DNA of 38,069 nucleotides from positions 1 through 38,069 of the forward strand of contig JADGEN010000026.1 in NCBI GenBank assembly GCA_016744355.1, in the 5' to 3' direction. The stretch is from Halieaceae bacterium (GTDB lineage Bacteria > Pseudomonadota > Gammaproteobacteria > Pseudomonadales > Halieaceae). Under the pieces are notes generated by a model. It searched no databases. It saw only the letters and a program-made list of their open reading frames with translations, and had not been told where the DNA came from. The number at the start of each line of letters is the position of its first letter. The stretch's first letter is position 1. Both the position numbers and the translations under genes were made by a program. Positions 7,457 to 14,129 of the stretch are shown here, piece by piece.

Positions 7457-8131
7457 CTAGTTGGTAAGGCCTGCCCGGTTTACATCACAGATCGATCCGC
7501 TGCAATCCACTGCCTCGTAGTTGAGGAAGTACTCCGTATCTGTCTCCAGGTGGCACCTGCTGCGAGCCCAGCTGTTTTGCGCCCAACTCAGAGTCGCTGT
7601 CTCTGCAGCCTCTCTGGTGCACTTACTCTCAGGCAACGCTGTGCCGGCGGGCCCGGCAGCGCAGGAGGATATCCACATTCTATGGGTGTAATTTCTCCCA
7701 CCAGTGACCGCGGCGAATCCGACCTGTCCCGAGTGATTCGCGTCGGACGTAGTAGTAAATGCAGTCGATTTAATCTCAGTGCCCAATTTAATTAAAGTTT
7801 TAGGACCTGCTTGCGACCAATCCAGGGGATCTGTCATGGCAACTCCGTTCGGCACTGCGCCACAGTTACCGGATGGCGTAGGCGTAGGCGTAGGCGTAGG
7901 CGTAGGCGTAGGCGTAGGCGTAGGCGTAGGCGTAGGCGTAGGCGTAGGCGTCCCGCCATTAACGATGACCTCCGTACCAGAAGTGTCGATGTTAAGATTA
8001 CCGTCTGTAATCTGCAGGCTTACAATCTCTACATTTTCTACGGTCTGGCCGTCAATTGTCAGACTGGCAGCTGATAGTGTCACGGGTACAAATCCAACAG
8101 ACACGGCAGCAGCAATTGCTAGTTTACGCAT
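7457..8131 (-). CDS. Secreted protein with a (Thr-Pro)13 linker, function unknown
   Basis: I choose the ATG at 8131 (MRKLAIAAAVSVG), preceded by GGAGAG at good spacing; an ATG 15 bp upstream lacks a ribosome site. This gives 224 residues. Residues 1 to about 21 are a signal peptide ending in TLSA. A short N-terminal module follows (LTIDGQTVENVEIVSLQITD), then an uninterrupted run of 13 Thr-Pro pairs, then a C-terminal domain of about 135 residues with seven cysteines, suggesting disulfides and an extracytoplasmic fold. I recognise no catalytic motif. Thr-Pro linkers join domains in secreted enzymes and adhesins and are often O-glycosylated. Its position inside a T2SS locus beside a parvulin, glycosyltransferase and prolyl-hydroxylase-like enzyme makes it a candidate T2SS substrate; this is inference. 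Confidence 0.75.
   Translation of the reverse strand: MRKLAIAAAVSVGFVPVTLSAASLTIDGQTVENVEIVSLQITDGNLNIDTSGTEVIVNGGTPTPTPTPTPTPTPTPTPTPTPTPTPSGNCGAVPNGVAMTDPLDWSQAGPKTLIKLGTEIKSTAFTTTSDANHSGQVGFAAVTGGRNYTHRMWISSCAAGPAGTALPESKCTREAAETATLSWAQNSWARSRCHLETDTEYFLNYEAVDCSGSICDVNRAGLTN
7875..7951. repeat. Hexanucleotide microsatellite (GGCGTA, 12 full copies plus 5 bp)
   Basis: GGCGTA is repeated without a single interruption from 7875 to 7951. Read on the minus strand it is ACGCCT, encoding Thr-Pro. Copy-number change by slippage would add or remove Thr-Pro pairs without breaking the frame, so it can tune linker length but not switch the gene off. Perfect identity of all units suggests recent expansion or ongoing turnover. 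Confidence 0.95.
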
Positions 8132-8160
8132 AATTTCACTCTCCATAAATGGTCTATCTA

Positions 8161-8189
8161 ATAATGACTACATCGTTCACGTTTTGCAA
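8161..8189 (-). promoter_or_regulatory. Candidate promoter for the Thr-Pro-repeat protein gene
   Basis: Minus-strand TTGCAA (8189-8184) and CATTAT (8166-8161) are separated by 17 bp, 30 bp upstream of the chosen ATG. Each hexamer matches consensus at 4 of 6 positions. A terminator for the preceding gene lies upstream at 8334-8367, so a promoter is needed in this interval. Confidence 0.35.
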
Positions 8190-8333
8190 GATATAACCAA
8201 AGCATATGGTATTAGCCAGTAAAATGCCATCGTTAATATGTCACAAATCCAAAAAGCAATGCACATCACCACGATTAGTCCTCCAGCCATGCCAAAAGTT
8301 CCCCAAGATCTGGCGCGTCATGAGCTTTTTAGC

Positions 8334-8367
8334 TAAAAAAAAAGCGCAGCATAAATTATGCTGCGCT
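8334..8367 (-). terminator. Rho-independent terminator after the 465-aa secreted protein gene
   Basis: Arms 8357-8367 and 8343-8353 pair perfectly over 11 bp (AGCGCAGCATA with TATGCTGCGCT) around a 3-nt loop. On the minus strand the hairpin is followed by a run of nine Ts, the A-tract 8334-8342 on the plus strand. It lies 60 bp past the stop codon at 8427. This is the clearest intrinsic terminator in the window. Confidence 0.9.
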
Positions 8368-8426
8368 CTCTTTATTACCTAAGTTCTCTGCACTTTTATC
8401 AGTGCTTGAGACCTATGGTCTATGGT

Positions 8427-9824
8427 CTATGGTGCTGGTGCTGCAGATGTGATGCTACGTGTACCTTTGTGCGTCACGCTACCTGCGTAGTTAGACAGTA
8501 CACCGCCAACGTCACCGTTAACATACTTCTGTACTGCAAAACCGATAGTGGGCAGGCCACCAAGGATCTCACCAGAGTCCATCAACAACTCACGCTCACC
8601 TGGTGTTGCCGAGGTAAAGTTGATAGTCGCCCAACCGTTATCATGGATAACGCTCAAGTCACTACCAGTACCACGATCCGATGCCTTCAACACATTGCTG
8701 CTGTTAAAGGTAAGAACGTTAGCTTCTGCACACAGTGCAAAAGCAGATGGTCCTGGAGGAGCAGGAGAGAAGTCCAAGCCGCCTGGCTGTACGCCTTCTT
8801 CTTCGCGATCCCAGTACTGAATGCCAATTGGCTCACACGATGAGGAAGCCGTAGGATCCCAAACGTCAGTGAAAGGTGGCAGTGCTACAGCAACAGTCGC
8901 TGGAGGAATAGGCGCAGTATTCACATATACGTTCTTGGTTGGGAAAGTAATAACCCAATCTGTTCCTGCAGAGATAGAGGGCTCAAGTACGAAGTCATTA
9001 GCGATAGTATCGTGCATCAATACTGCACTGACAGCGTCAATATTGGTGACGGAGTCCATGCTAAATACCTGATTGCCATCGAGTACATCGGCAAATGCTT
9101 CACCGTCGTCCAAGCTTGGGCGACTGTCACCCGGGGCAAAATGGATAGCGTTATTAGACTGGAAGGCATCCAGAGCAACTGCGTCATAAGTCGCATCTGT
9201 ACCTTCTGCCACGTCTATCAAAACACCGTAGCCGTAAAGACCGCCACTAGGAGTAGTTACACCGTCGTCCGAAGCAACGACCCATTGACCTGCGCCAGAC
9301 CATGCTGCTACCAGATCGCTACACTTGAAAGGTACACCGGCCACGTGGGTGGCAGCTGCTGCGAGTGATGAATCGGTAACTACACCCATCTCGATGATTT
9401 CAACGTAACCTTCACCGGTACGATCCAATCCAGCTTGAGAATCGGTATCATACTCAAAGTTCCGGAAGGAAATAGTAGCACCGTCTGAAATCGCACTAGG
9501 CACAGTACAGGATGTGTCAGCTGATGTAATTGTCGCAGCATCACTGCCAGCTGTAATTACAGCTGACCAGTGATCCTTTGGAGACAGGTACAAGTTAAAG
9601 TCAAGAACTTCAGCACTGTTCAGAGACTCACGAAAACGAACTTTTACAGCTTTAACTTCATCAGTGGTGTTAACCAGGTTCACATAAGTGTCCTGACCAC
9701 CTTCAGTTGTGTAATAAGGATAGAGTAGTACCTGGCCGAGCCCGTCTGGGTTAACGTGAACAGCTTGCGCTCCGTTGACACCAGCCAAAGCAGACAGTAC
9801 CGCTATGGGAAGTATTTTTTTCAT
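8427..9824 (-). CDS. Secreted surface-type protein of an unassigned family
   Basis: A 465-residue protein. The start is supported by AGGAGC 7 bp before the ATG and by a textbook signal peptide (MKKILPIAVLSALAGVNGAQA, cleaved before VHVNPDG). The mature N-terminus GLGQVLLYPYYTTEGGQD leads into VNLVNTTDEVKAVKVRFRES and DFNLYLSPKDHWSAVIT, which looks like a beta-rich domain. I recall similar N-termini in hypothetical exported proteins of other gammaproteobacteria, but no assigned function. No C-terminal anchor or sorting signal is visible (the end is RSITSAAPAP), and few cysteines are present. The gene is monocistronic: a 348-bp leader region precedes it and a strong terminator follows, suggesting high, separate expression. 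Its position within the T2SS block makes it a candidate secreted substrate or surface-layer component; this is inference. Confidence 0.8.
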   Translation of the reverse strand: MKKILPIAVLSALAGVNGAQAVHVNPDGLGQVLLYPYYTTEGGQDTYVNLVNTTDEVKAVKVRFRESLNSAEVLDFNLYLSPKDHWSAVITAGSDAATITSADTSCTVPSAISDGATISFRNFEYDTDSQAGLDRTGEGYVEIIEMGVVTDSSLAAAATHVAGVPFKCSDLVAAWSGAGQWVVASDDGVTTPSGGLYGYGVLIDVAEGTDATYDAVALDAFQSNNAIHFAPGDSRPSLDDGEAFADVLDGNQVFSMDSVTNIDAVSAVLMHDTIANDFVLEPSISAGTDWVITFPTKNVYVNTAPIPPATVAVALPPFTDVWDPTASSSCEPIGIQYWDREEEGVQPGGLDFSPAPPGPSAFALCAEANVLTFNSSNVLKASDRGTGSDLSVIHDNGWATINFTSATPGERELLMDSGEILGGLPTIGFAVQKYVNGDVGGVLSNYAGSVTHKGTRSITSAAPAP

Positions 9825-10172
9825 GTTGTTGCTCCTAGGTTTTACAATAGTTCAATTTGCTATTAGTTATATCTGCACAAACGCAGGCGCAGTATGCCCC
9901 AGAACACAAATCAAGTCTAGCGCTTAACTAAACGATATACCTGATTAACTCCGGACCAACCTACGCTCGGCAAATCAGCATATAGCCATTTTTGCGTCAA
10001 CGTCGTTAGTTAAAACAGTCTGACACTTTCAAGGGAACGTCTGTGCGCTCCACCTAAACTACCAAACTGTGGGGATTATATAAAAAACAAGGAGTAAAGC
10101 AAGCTTCCTGACAAAATAGTTTACTGTAAATATTACATTATATAGTGACTAATCAGGGCGCTACCCGCTCAC
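9825..10172. other. 348-bp gene-free region upstream of the secreted protein gene
   Basis: An AT-rich interval with no credible coding frame. It contains the AGGAGC ribosome site of the downstream gene at about 9832-9837 and one candidate promoter at 10075-10102. That promoter would give a leader of about 240 nt. I saw no clear riboswitch fold or terminator for the upstream lipoprotein gene. Confidence 0.5.
10075..10102 (-). promoter_or_regulatory. Candidate promoter for the secreted protein gene
   Basis: On the minus strand TATAAT (10080-10075, perfect) is preceded after a 16-bp T-rich spacer by TTGCTT (10102-10097, 3-4 of 6). It is the best -10 match in the 348-bp intergenic region, and implies a long 5' untranslated leader. 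Confidence 0.4.
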
Positions 10173-10580
10173 TTATCTAGCAGGGACATAAAGCCACCAG
10201 TCACCCTCAACTTGAATCCACTTATAGTCCAGGGGTCGGCGGTTACGCACTCCCATTTGCTTGATTTCGTATTCTACAATGAACCTGACCTGACACACTT
10301 GACCCTCGCACTCCACTGTATCGACCTCTCCGGTGTCCCAACCTACAGCACCCTCCACTCTAGCGTTGTAGCGCCCAGCAGTGGCGAATTGCCTGTAACT
10401 GGGCGAGGTGTAGTCGTATGCGCTCTCAAGATCACCGTTCAGCAAGGCATCCATCCAGCCCTGAGCTCGCACGCGCACAGCTTCCTCAGGGGATAGCGGC
10501 TCCGCACAGGCAACTAGTAGACTGACCAGCATGGTCAGCACGAGTACAGGTTTAAACGCACGACCGAACAAATTACGCAT
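10173..10580 (-). CDS. Small lipoprotein, NTF2-like fold suspected
   Basis: The frame is open from 10760, but the ATG at 10580 is chosen. It has GGAGTG upstream and begins a lipoprotein signal peptide (MRNLFGRAFKPVLVLTMLVS) with lipobox LVAC; the longer version has no signal and would sit partly on the gspD end. The 135-residue product has C25 as the likely lipidated residue, followed by EP, which favours outer-membrane sorting. The mature part (RAQGWMDALLNGDLESAYDY, then YRQFATAGRYNA, and VEGDWWLYVPAR at the end) has the pattern of NTF2-like/SnoaL-type domains. Two cysteines (VECEGQVCQV) may form a disulfide. It lies 124 bp after gspD. A pilotin-like or accessory role in the secretion system is possible but unproven. 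Confidence 0.7.
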   Translation of the reverse strand: MRNLFGRAFKPVLVLTMLVSLLVACAEPLSPEEAVRVRAQGWMDALLNGDLESAYDYTSPSYRQFATAGRYNARVEGAVGWDTGEVDTVECEGQVCQVRFIVEYEIKQMGVRNRRPLDYKWIQVEGDWWLYVPAR

Positions 10581-10650
10581 TTTCGTAACACTCCAACAGT
10601 TAACAACATGGAAACAATCAACACGGCCAATCAGAAAAGGCTTTCGTGCA

Positions 10651-10659
10651 ATAATACCA
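10651..10659 (-). promoter_or_regulatory. Possible extended -10 promoter for the small lipoprotein gene
   Basis: Minus-strand TGGTATTAT (10659-10651) fits an extended -10 element (TGn plus TATTAT, 5 of 6). No good -35 hexamer is visible. It lies 70 bp before the ATG at 10580, between a weak terminator-like hairpin and the gene. Confidence 0.25.
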
Positions 10660-10668
10660 ATTAAATCT

Positions 10669-10701
10669 AAAAAATATGGGGTTTCGGGTAAATCCGAGCC
10701 C
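10669..10701 (-). terminator. Weak terminator-like hairpin just after gspD
   Basis: On the minus strand GGG and TCGG (10701-10694) pair with CCGA and CCC (10687-10678), with small bulges and a 6-nt loop. They are followed by ATATTTTTT. The stem is short and interrupted, so it would at most attenuate transcription out of the gsp operon. Confidence 0.3.
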
Positions 10702-10704
10702 GCT

Positions 10705-12912
10705 CTAGCGTGACCCGCTTCTATCACTATCCAATAAGAGTGCGCCGCGAGACTGATCAATTAGCTCAAAATCACGCATCCGGGAACGCATTTCACGACT
10801 AACTTCCCGCAAGTCGCCTTCATTAAACATGACTCGAGGCGTGATGATAACCAGCAACTCTGTACGCTTGCTGCTATTGTCTGTGGTGCCAAAGAGACTA
10901 CCCACCACTGGGAGTTTGTACAGCCAGGGGACACCAGCTACTCCCTTTGATTTATTTTCCCGAATCAAGCCCCCAAGCACCACCGACTCATTCGATCTCA
11001 CCGCAACGCGACTGTCGATATTACGCTCCAGAAATGAGCGCTGCCCTGTGGCAATATCAACCGTGCCAACATCAGTTACCGACTGCTCAATGTCCATGGT
11101 TACCATACCGCCAGCGTTCACAGACGGAGTTACTGAAAGCTTAACGCCAGTATCACGATAGGTAATCGATTCAATAGCTGTACCTCCATCAGTGACAGCG
11201 GTACCCGTTTTTACGGGAACCTGATCTCCAACATGGATATAAGCTGTGTGATTATCCAGTACCATGACCGACGGTGTTGAAATAACATTTATTAGTGATT
11301 CTTCGGCCAGCGCATTCAAAACCGCACTAATATCGCCCGCCGCATTCGCTATGGCGTAGGAAAAGCCCGGCACAACTGGTGTAACAGATGTTCCCGAATT
11401 TATTAGCTTACCCACTCCTGTGTAGTCATTGCCAAGGTCGCTCTGGAAGCTCCACTCCAGGCCATATCTCAAGTCATCGGTCAATGAGACCTCTAGAATA
11501 CTGGCCTCAATAATAACCTGTGCAGGGACCACGTCTAACCTGCGCAGTGCAGCTTCTACCTTCTTAAATTCTTTGCCTGTCGAATAAATGAGTAGAGCGT
11601 TGTTTTCCTCATCGGCAATCACCCTAACATTCCCAAGCATAAAGTTTTTTGAGCCACCAGAGGGACTGCCAGCCGATGATCTGGGTGTGCTACCAGAGCC
11701 TTGGGATGAAATGGTCTCAGGTGTCAAACCCGGGGCAACTCCACCACTAGACCGACTACTACCAGCGCCGCTTCCGCCTGAAAATATACTGCTGAGGAGC
11801 TCGGCAATATGGCCAGCATTGCCATTTTGCACTGGATAAACAAACAGCCGCTGATCAAAACTGGACTCAGGAGCCCGATCAAGTCGCTCGATCCAGTCGC
11901 CCAGCCGCTCCAAATACTGCGCCCTCGGGGTAACTACCATGATACTGTTCAGGCGCTCCACTGGAATTATCTTGACCAGACCGCTAAGCCCCAAGCCCGC
12001 TTCACCGCCCTCCTGGCCACCACCTGTCTCCCCCAATAACCCCATCAGGGCTAGATCAATATCTTCTACAGTACTGTTCTCCAGTGGAAAAATGCCCACT
12101 GACATACCTTTGAGCATATCGACATCAAAGGTATCAATAAGCTCTAGCCAGCCGTCTAGCTGTCCCCTGGTCCCAGCCAACATCAAGAGATTACGAGCCG
12201 TATCGATTCGAACAAAGGCTTCTTCCTCGGCCACAGGTTTCAGTATTTCCGCCATATTCCTGGCGCCTATATACCGTAGTGGCACGATAACTGTACTGTA
12301 GCCAGCCCCCAGATCGCGGGCGTCCGATATGCCGGGCCTCAACTTACTCAGACTTTTGGATGCACTGATATAATACCGGCCATTTTTGTCACGCAACATC
12401 AGGGCATCATTGGCACGCAACAAAGACTCCAGGATTTTGAGAAGCTGGTTTAGTGGAACCGGCGTGCGGGTTCGCAGGGTAATCTCCCCTTTTATCGGGT
12501 GATCCACGATATAATCCAGCTCCAGGATATCTCCCATCACCGCGTGAACGACTTCGATTAGCGGTGCCTGCTCAAAATTCAGGGTAACGTCATCACCATA
12601 AAACATTATTGCTGGACGCGGCTCGGGCAGATTAACCATATGATCATTGCCCTTAAACAGAGTGGGTTGGTTGCGTGCAGCCCCCTCCATTTGCGCCAGC
12701 CCGACAGCGGATACCTGCATACTTTCTGTAGCCGGAGTCAGTTGCCCGGACACATTTGTATCTGAACTTTTGTCGACGCTAACCTCCGACATCGTTTCTG
12801 CACTCGGCTCAATATCTGCTCCCGACTGCCCCTGATCAATTGCCGCACAGCCGGATAGAAAAATAGCGGCCACTGCAAAGGCCAATAGAGGTTTAATGGC
12901 AATTTCTGTCAA
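10705..12912 (-). CDS. gspD: Type II secretion outer-membrane secretin GspD, lipoprotein form
   Basis: The secretin forms the outer-membrane channel of the type II secretion system. I place the start at the TTG at 12912, which has AAGGTGG 6 bp upstream and begins a lipoprotein signal peptide (TEIAIKPLLAFAVAAIFLSG then Cys22). The frame also reaches a TTG at 12957 with a poorly spaced ribosome site; no ATG fits. After a Ser/Thr-rich spacer come N0 (about 100-185: VTLNFEQAPLIEVVHAVMGD), N1-N3 modules (about 205-455) with a Gly/Ser-rich insertion at about 378-422, and the secretin core (about 465-695) with GDQVPVKTG, SRVAVRSNESVVLGGLIREN and PWLYKLPVVGSLFG. The lipid anchor recalls the self-piloting secretin HxcQ and would explain the absence of a gspS gene here. 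It is the last clear gsp gene of the block. Confidence 0.93.
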   Translation of the reverse strand: MTEIAIKPLLAFAVAAIFLSGCAAIDQGQSGADIEPSAETMSEVSVDKSSDTNVSGQLTPATESMQVSAVGLAQMEGAARNQPTLFKGNDHMVNLPEPRPAIMFYGDDVTLNFEQAPLIEVVHAVMGDILELDYIVDHPIKGEITLRTRTPVPLNQLLKILESLLRANDALMLRDKNGRYYISASKSLSKLRPGISDARDLGAGYSTVIVPLRYIGARNMAEILKPVAEEEAFVRIDTARNLLMLAGTRGQLDGWLELIDTFDVDMLKGMSVGIFPLENSTVEDIDLALMGLLGETGGGQEGGEAGLGLSGLVKIIPVERLNSIMVVTPRAQYLERLGDWIERLDRAPESSFDQRLFVYPVQNGNAGHIAELLSSIFSGGSGAGSSRSSGGVAPGLTPETISSQGSGSTPRSSAGSPSGGSKNFMLGNVRVIADEENNALLIYSTGKEFKKVEAALRRLDVVPAQVIIEASILEVSLTDDLRYGLEWSFQSDLGNDYTGVGKLINSGTSVTPVVPGFSYAIANAAGDISAVLNALAEESLINVISTPSVMVLDNHTAYIHVGDQVPVKTGTAVTDGGTAIESITYRDTGVKLSVTPSVNAGGMVTMDIEQSVTDVGTVDIATGQRSFLERNIDSRVAVRSNESVVLGGLIRENKSKGVAGVPWLYKLPVVGSLFGTTDNSSKRTELLVIITPRVMFNEGDLREVSREMRSRMRDFELIDQSRGALLLDSDRSGSR

Positions 12913-12946
12913 CTGATTCCACCTTCTTTGCTCGTTTTTATTGGCA

Positions 12947-13495
12947 TTACTTGTCAACTTCCCTACTCTTGGCTTTCACGGGTTTTAGTGTGGGCGTCGC
13001 CCCCTTGGGACTCACATGCTGTAATTCAATGGTCCGGGTGTCGCCTCCATTTTCAAAAACAGCCTCATCCGCATTCATCAGGCTCAAAGTCCATCCTTCC
13101 AGTGATTCGTTAACTGACACCCTGTGGCGCTCACCTTTGAGCATGACAATGACTCCAGGGTTATCGCCAGAATATAGCCCCACTAACTTCACCTTGTTTA
13201 TAGCGTCGCTTGCGGGTACCGCCGGGCCATCTTCCACGGACTCAAACGATGGATCGTATACAAACGCGTTTCGTCCCTGCCAAAACAAGGGTCGGCTTAC
13301 AACTTCACTGGCCGCCGTGGGGGCGGGCGCGCGGTAATTGATCAGGCCAGGCTGCAAGACTGACTCCACTGGTGCTACCGGGTCGGGCGCCGACACAAGC
13401 AACAGCCGCGCTCCACTCCACAACAACTGCAGTATCAACAGACCGCTCAGGCCAATAGCTGCTAACTTCAAGTTTTGCTCGGCCGTACTTTTCAT
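12947..13495 (-). CDS. gspC: Short GspC-like inner-membrane T2SS protein (HR domain only)
   Basis: A 182-residue protein with a short cytoplasmic start, one membrane helix (about 10-35: LAAIGLSGLLILQLLWSGARLLLV), the SRPLFWQGR motif typical of GspC/GspN-like proteins, and a homology-region domain (about 98-160: VKLVGLYSGDNPGVIVMLKG then HRVSVNESLEGWTL). Canonical GspC is longer and carries a C-terminal PDZ or coiled-coil region; that is missing, and the chain ends in a basic tail. The HR domain contacts the N0 domain of GspD in known systems, and gspD follows directly, which supports the assignment. An alternative label is 'type II secretion protein N'. The ATG has GAGGTG upstream. The gene is the sixth in the gspI-to-gspD operon. 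Confidence 0.75.
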   Translation of the reverse strand: MKSTAEQNLKLAAIGLSGLLILQLLWSGARLLLVSAPDPVAPVESVLQPGLINYRAPAPTAASEVVSRPLFWQGRNAFVYDPSFESVEDGPAVPASDAINKVKLVGLYSGDNPGVIVMLKGERHRVSVNESLEGWTLSLMNADEAVFENGGDTRTIELQHVSPKGATPTLKPVKAKSREVDK

Positions 13496-13541
13496 TGGCG
13501 GGCACCTCGCCCTGCCAAATAATCCGCAGTACTATACAGCA

Positions 13542-14129
13542 TCAGCGCAGCAACCTTAACGAAAGCAAATGGAAACGAACTGAAAGCATACGCTGATCTT
13601 CCGATTCTGGCGCCTTCTCTGCGCCCCGTCTGGTGTTTCTTATTCGCAGTGGCTTGATATTCACCGACTGTATCAGCACCAAAGGGCGCAGCACTCTCAA
13701 ACTGCCGATAGCCTCGTCCAATGAGCCAATATCACCCTCTACGGTGATATTCAGGTTCAGCTGCTCAAAGCCTTCAATTTTCCTTCTCGGAAGAATCTGG
13801 CTGCCCGATACTGAGAGCCCTGCCGCCGCCATCACTTCGCGGACTTGTTGCTGCATTGAGGCCGCCGTCATGGCACTGTCTTTGCCGTCAAAGTAAGCCA
13901 CTTCTTCCAGAACCTGGTTTACCTGATGGGCTGCAGCGGCCAGCTGCTCTTCGCTGTGTATAAATCCCAGCAGACGGGCAGTCCTGGGGGTGATATTGTC
14001 AATTTCCCCAGCGTATTCCTGACGCATAAGCCAGAAATTCCCAATTACATATAATACGAGGGCAAGCAGGCAGAACAGGGATAATCCGACTACCGCCGTT
14101 GTCCGGTCCGCCCTTATCGGGGGAATCAT
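13542..14129 (-). CDS. gspM: T2SS protein GspM (PilO-like, GspMb type)
   Basis: A 195-residue bitopic inner-membrane protein: a short N-terminus, one helix at about 12-34 (AVVGLSLFCLLALVLYVIGN), a coiled-coil region (about 45-95), then a ferredoxin-like periplasmic domain (about 100-190: VREVMAAAGLSVSGSQILP, LNLNITVEGDIGSLDEAIGS). It resembles the GspMb/PilO variant rather than classical GspM. It partners GspL in the inner-membrane platform. Its ATG overlaps the gspL stop as ATGA, so translation is coupled. Position between gspL and gspC, topology and size carry the assignment; sequence similarity in this family is weak. Confidence 0.78.
   Translation of the reverse strand: MIPPIRADRTTAVVGLSLFCLLALVLYVIGNFWLMRQEYAGEIDNITPRTARLLGFIHSEEQLAAAAHQVNQVLEEVAYFDGKDSAMTAASMQQQVREVMAAAGLSVSGSQILPRRKIEGFEQLNLNITVEGDIGSLDEAIGSLRVLRPLVLIQSVNIKPLRIRNTRRGAEKAPESEDQRMLSVRFHLLSLRLLR

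Noticed and set aside
7875-7951. Tandem repeats considered as a CRISPR or regulatory array
   Set aside because: The unit is 6 bp with no spacers and lies inside a coding frame as Thr-Pro codons.
7779-8222. Plus-strand frames encoding (Val-Gly)n and poly-Arg over the microsatellite
   Set aside because: They are shadows of the GGCGTA tract in other frames. The minus-strand frame has a signal peptide, ribosome site and terminator; the plus frames have none.
8411-8432. Triple CTATGGT direct repeat around the stop codon of the 465-aa protein gene
   Set aside because: It is short, spans a stop codon and has no visible function; probably simple-sequence noise.
10581-10760. N-terminal extension of the small lipoprotein gene, overlapping the gspD end
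   Set aside because: The extension has no homology-like features or ribosome site, and it would bury the lipoprotein signal peptide.
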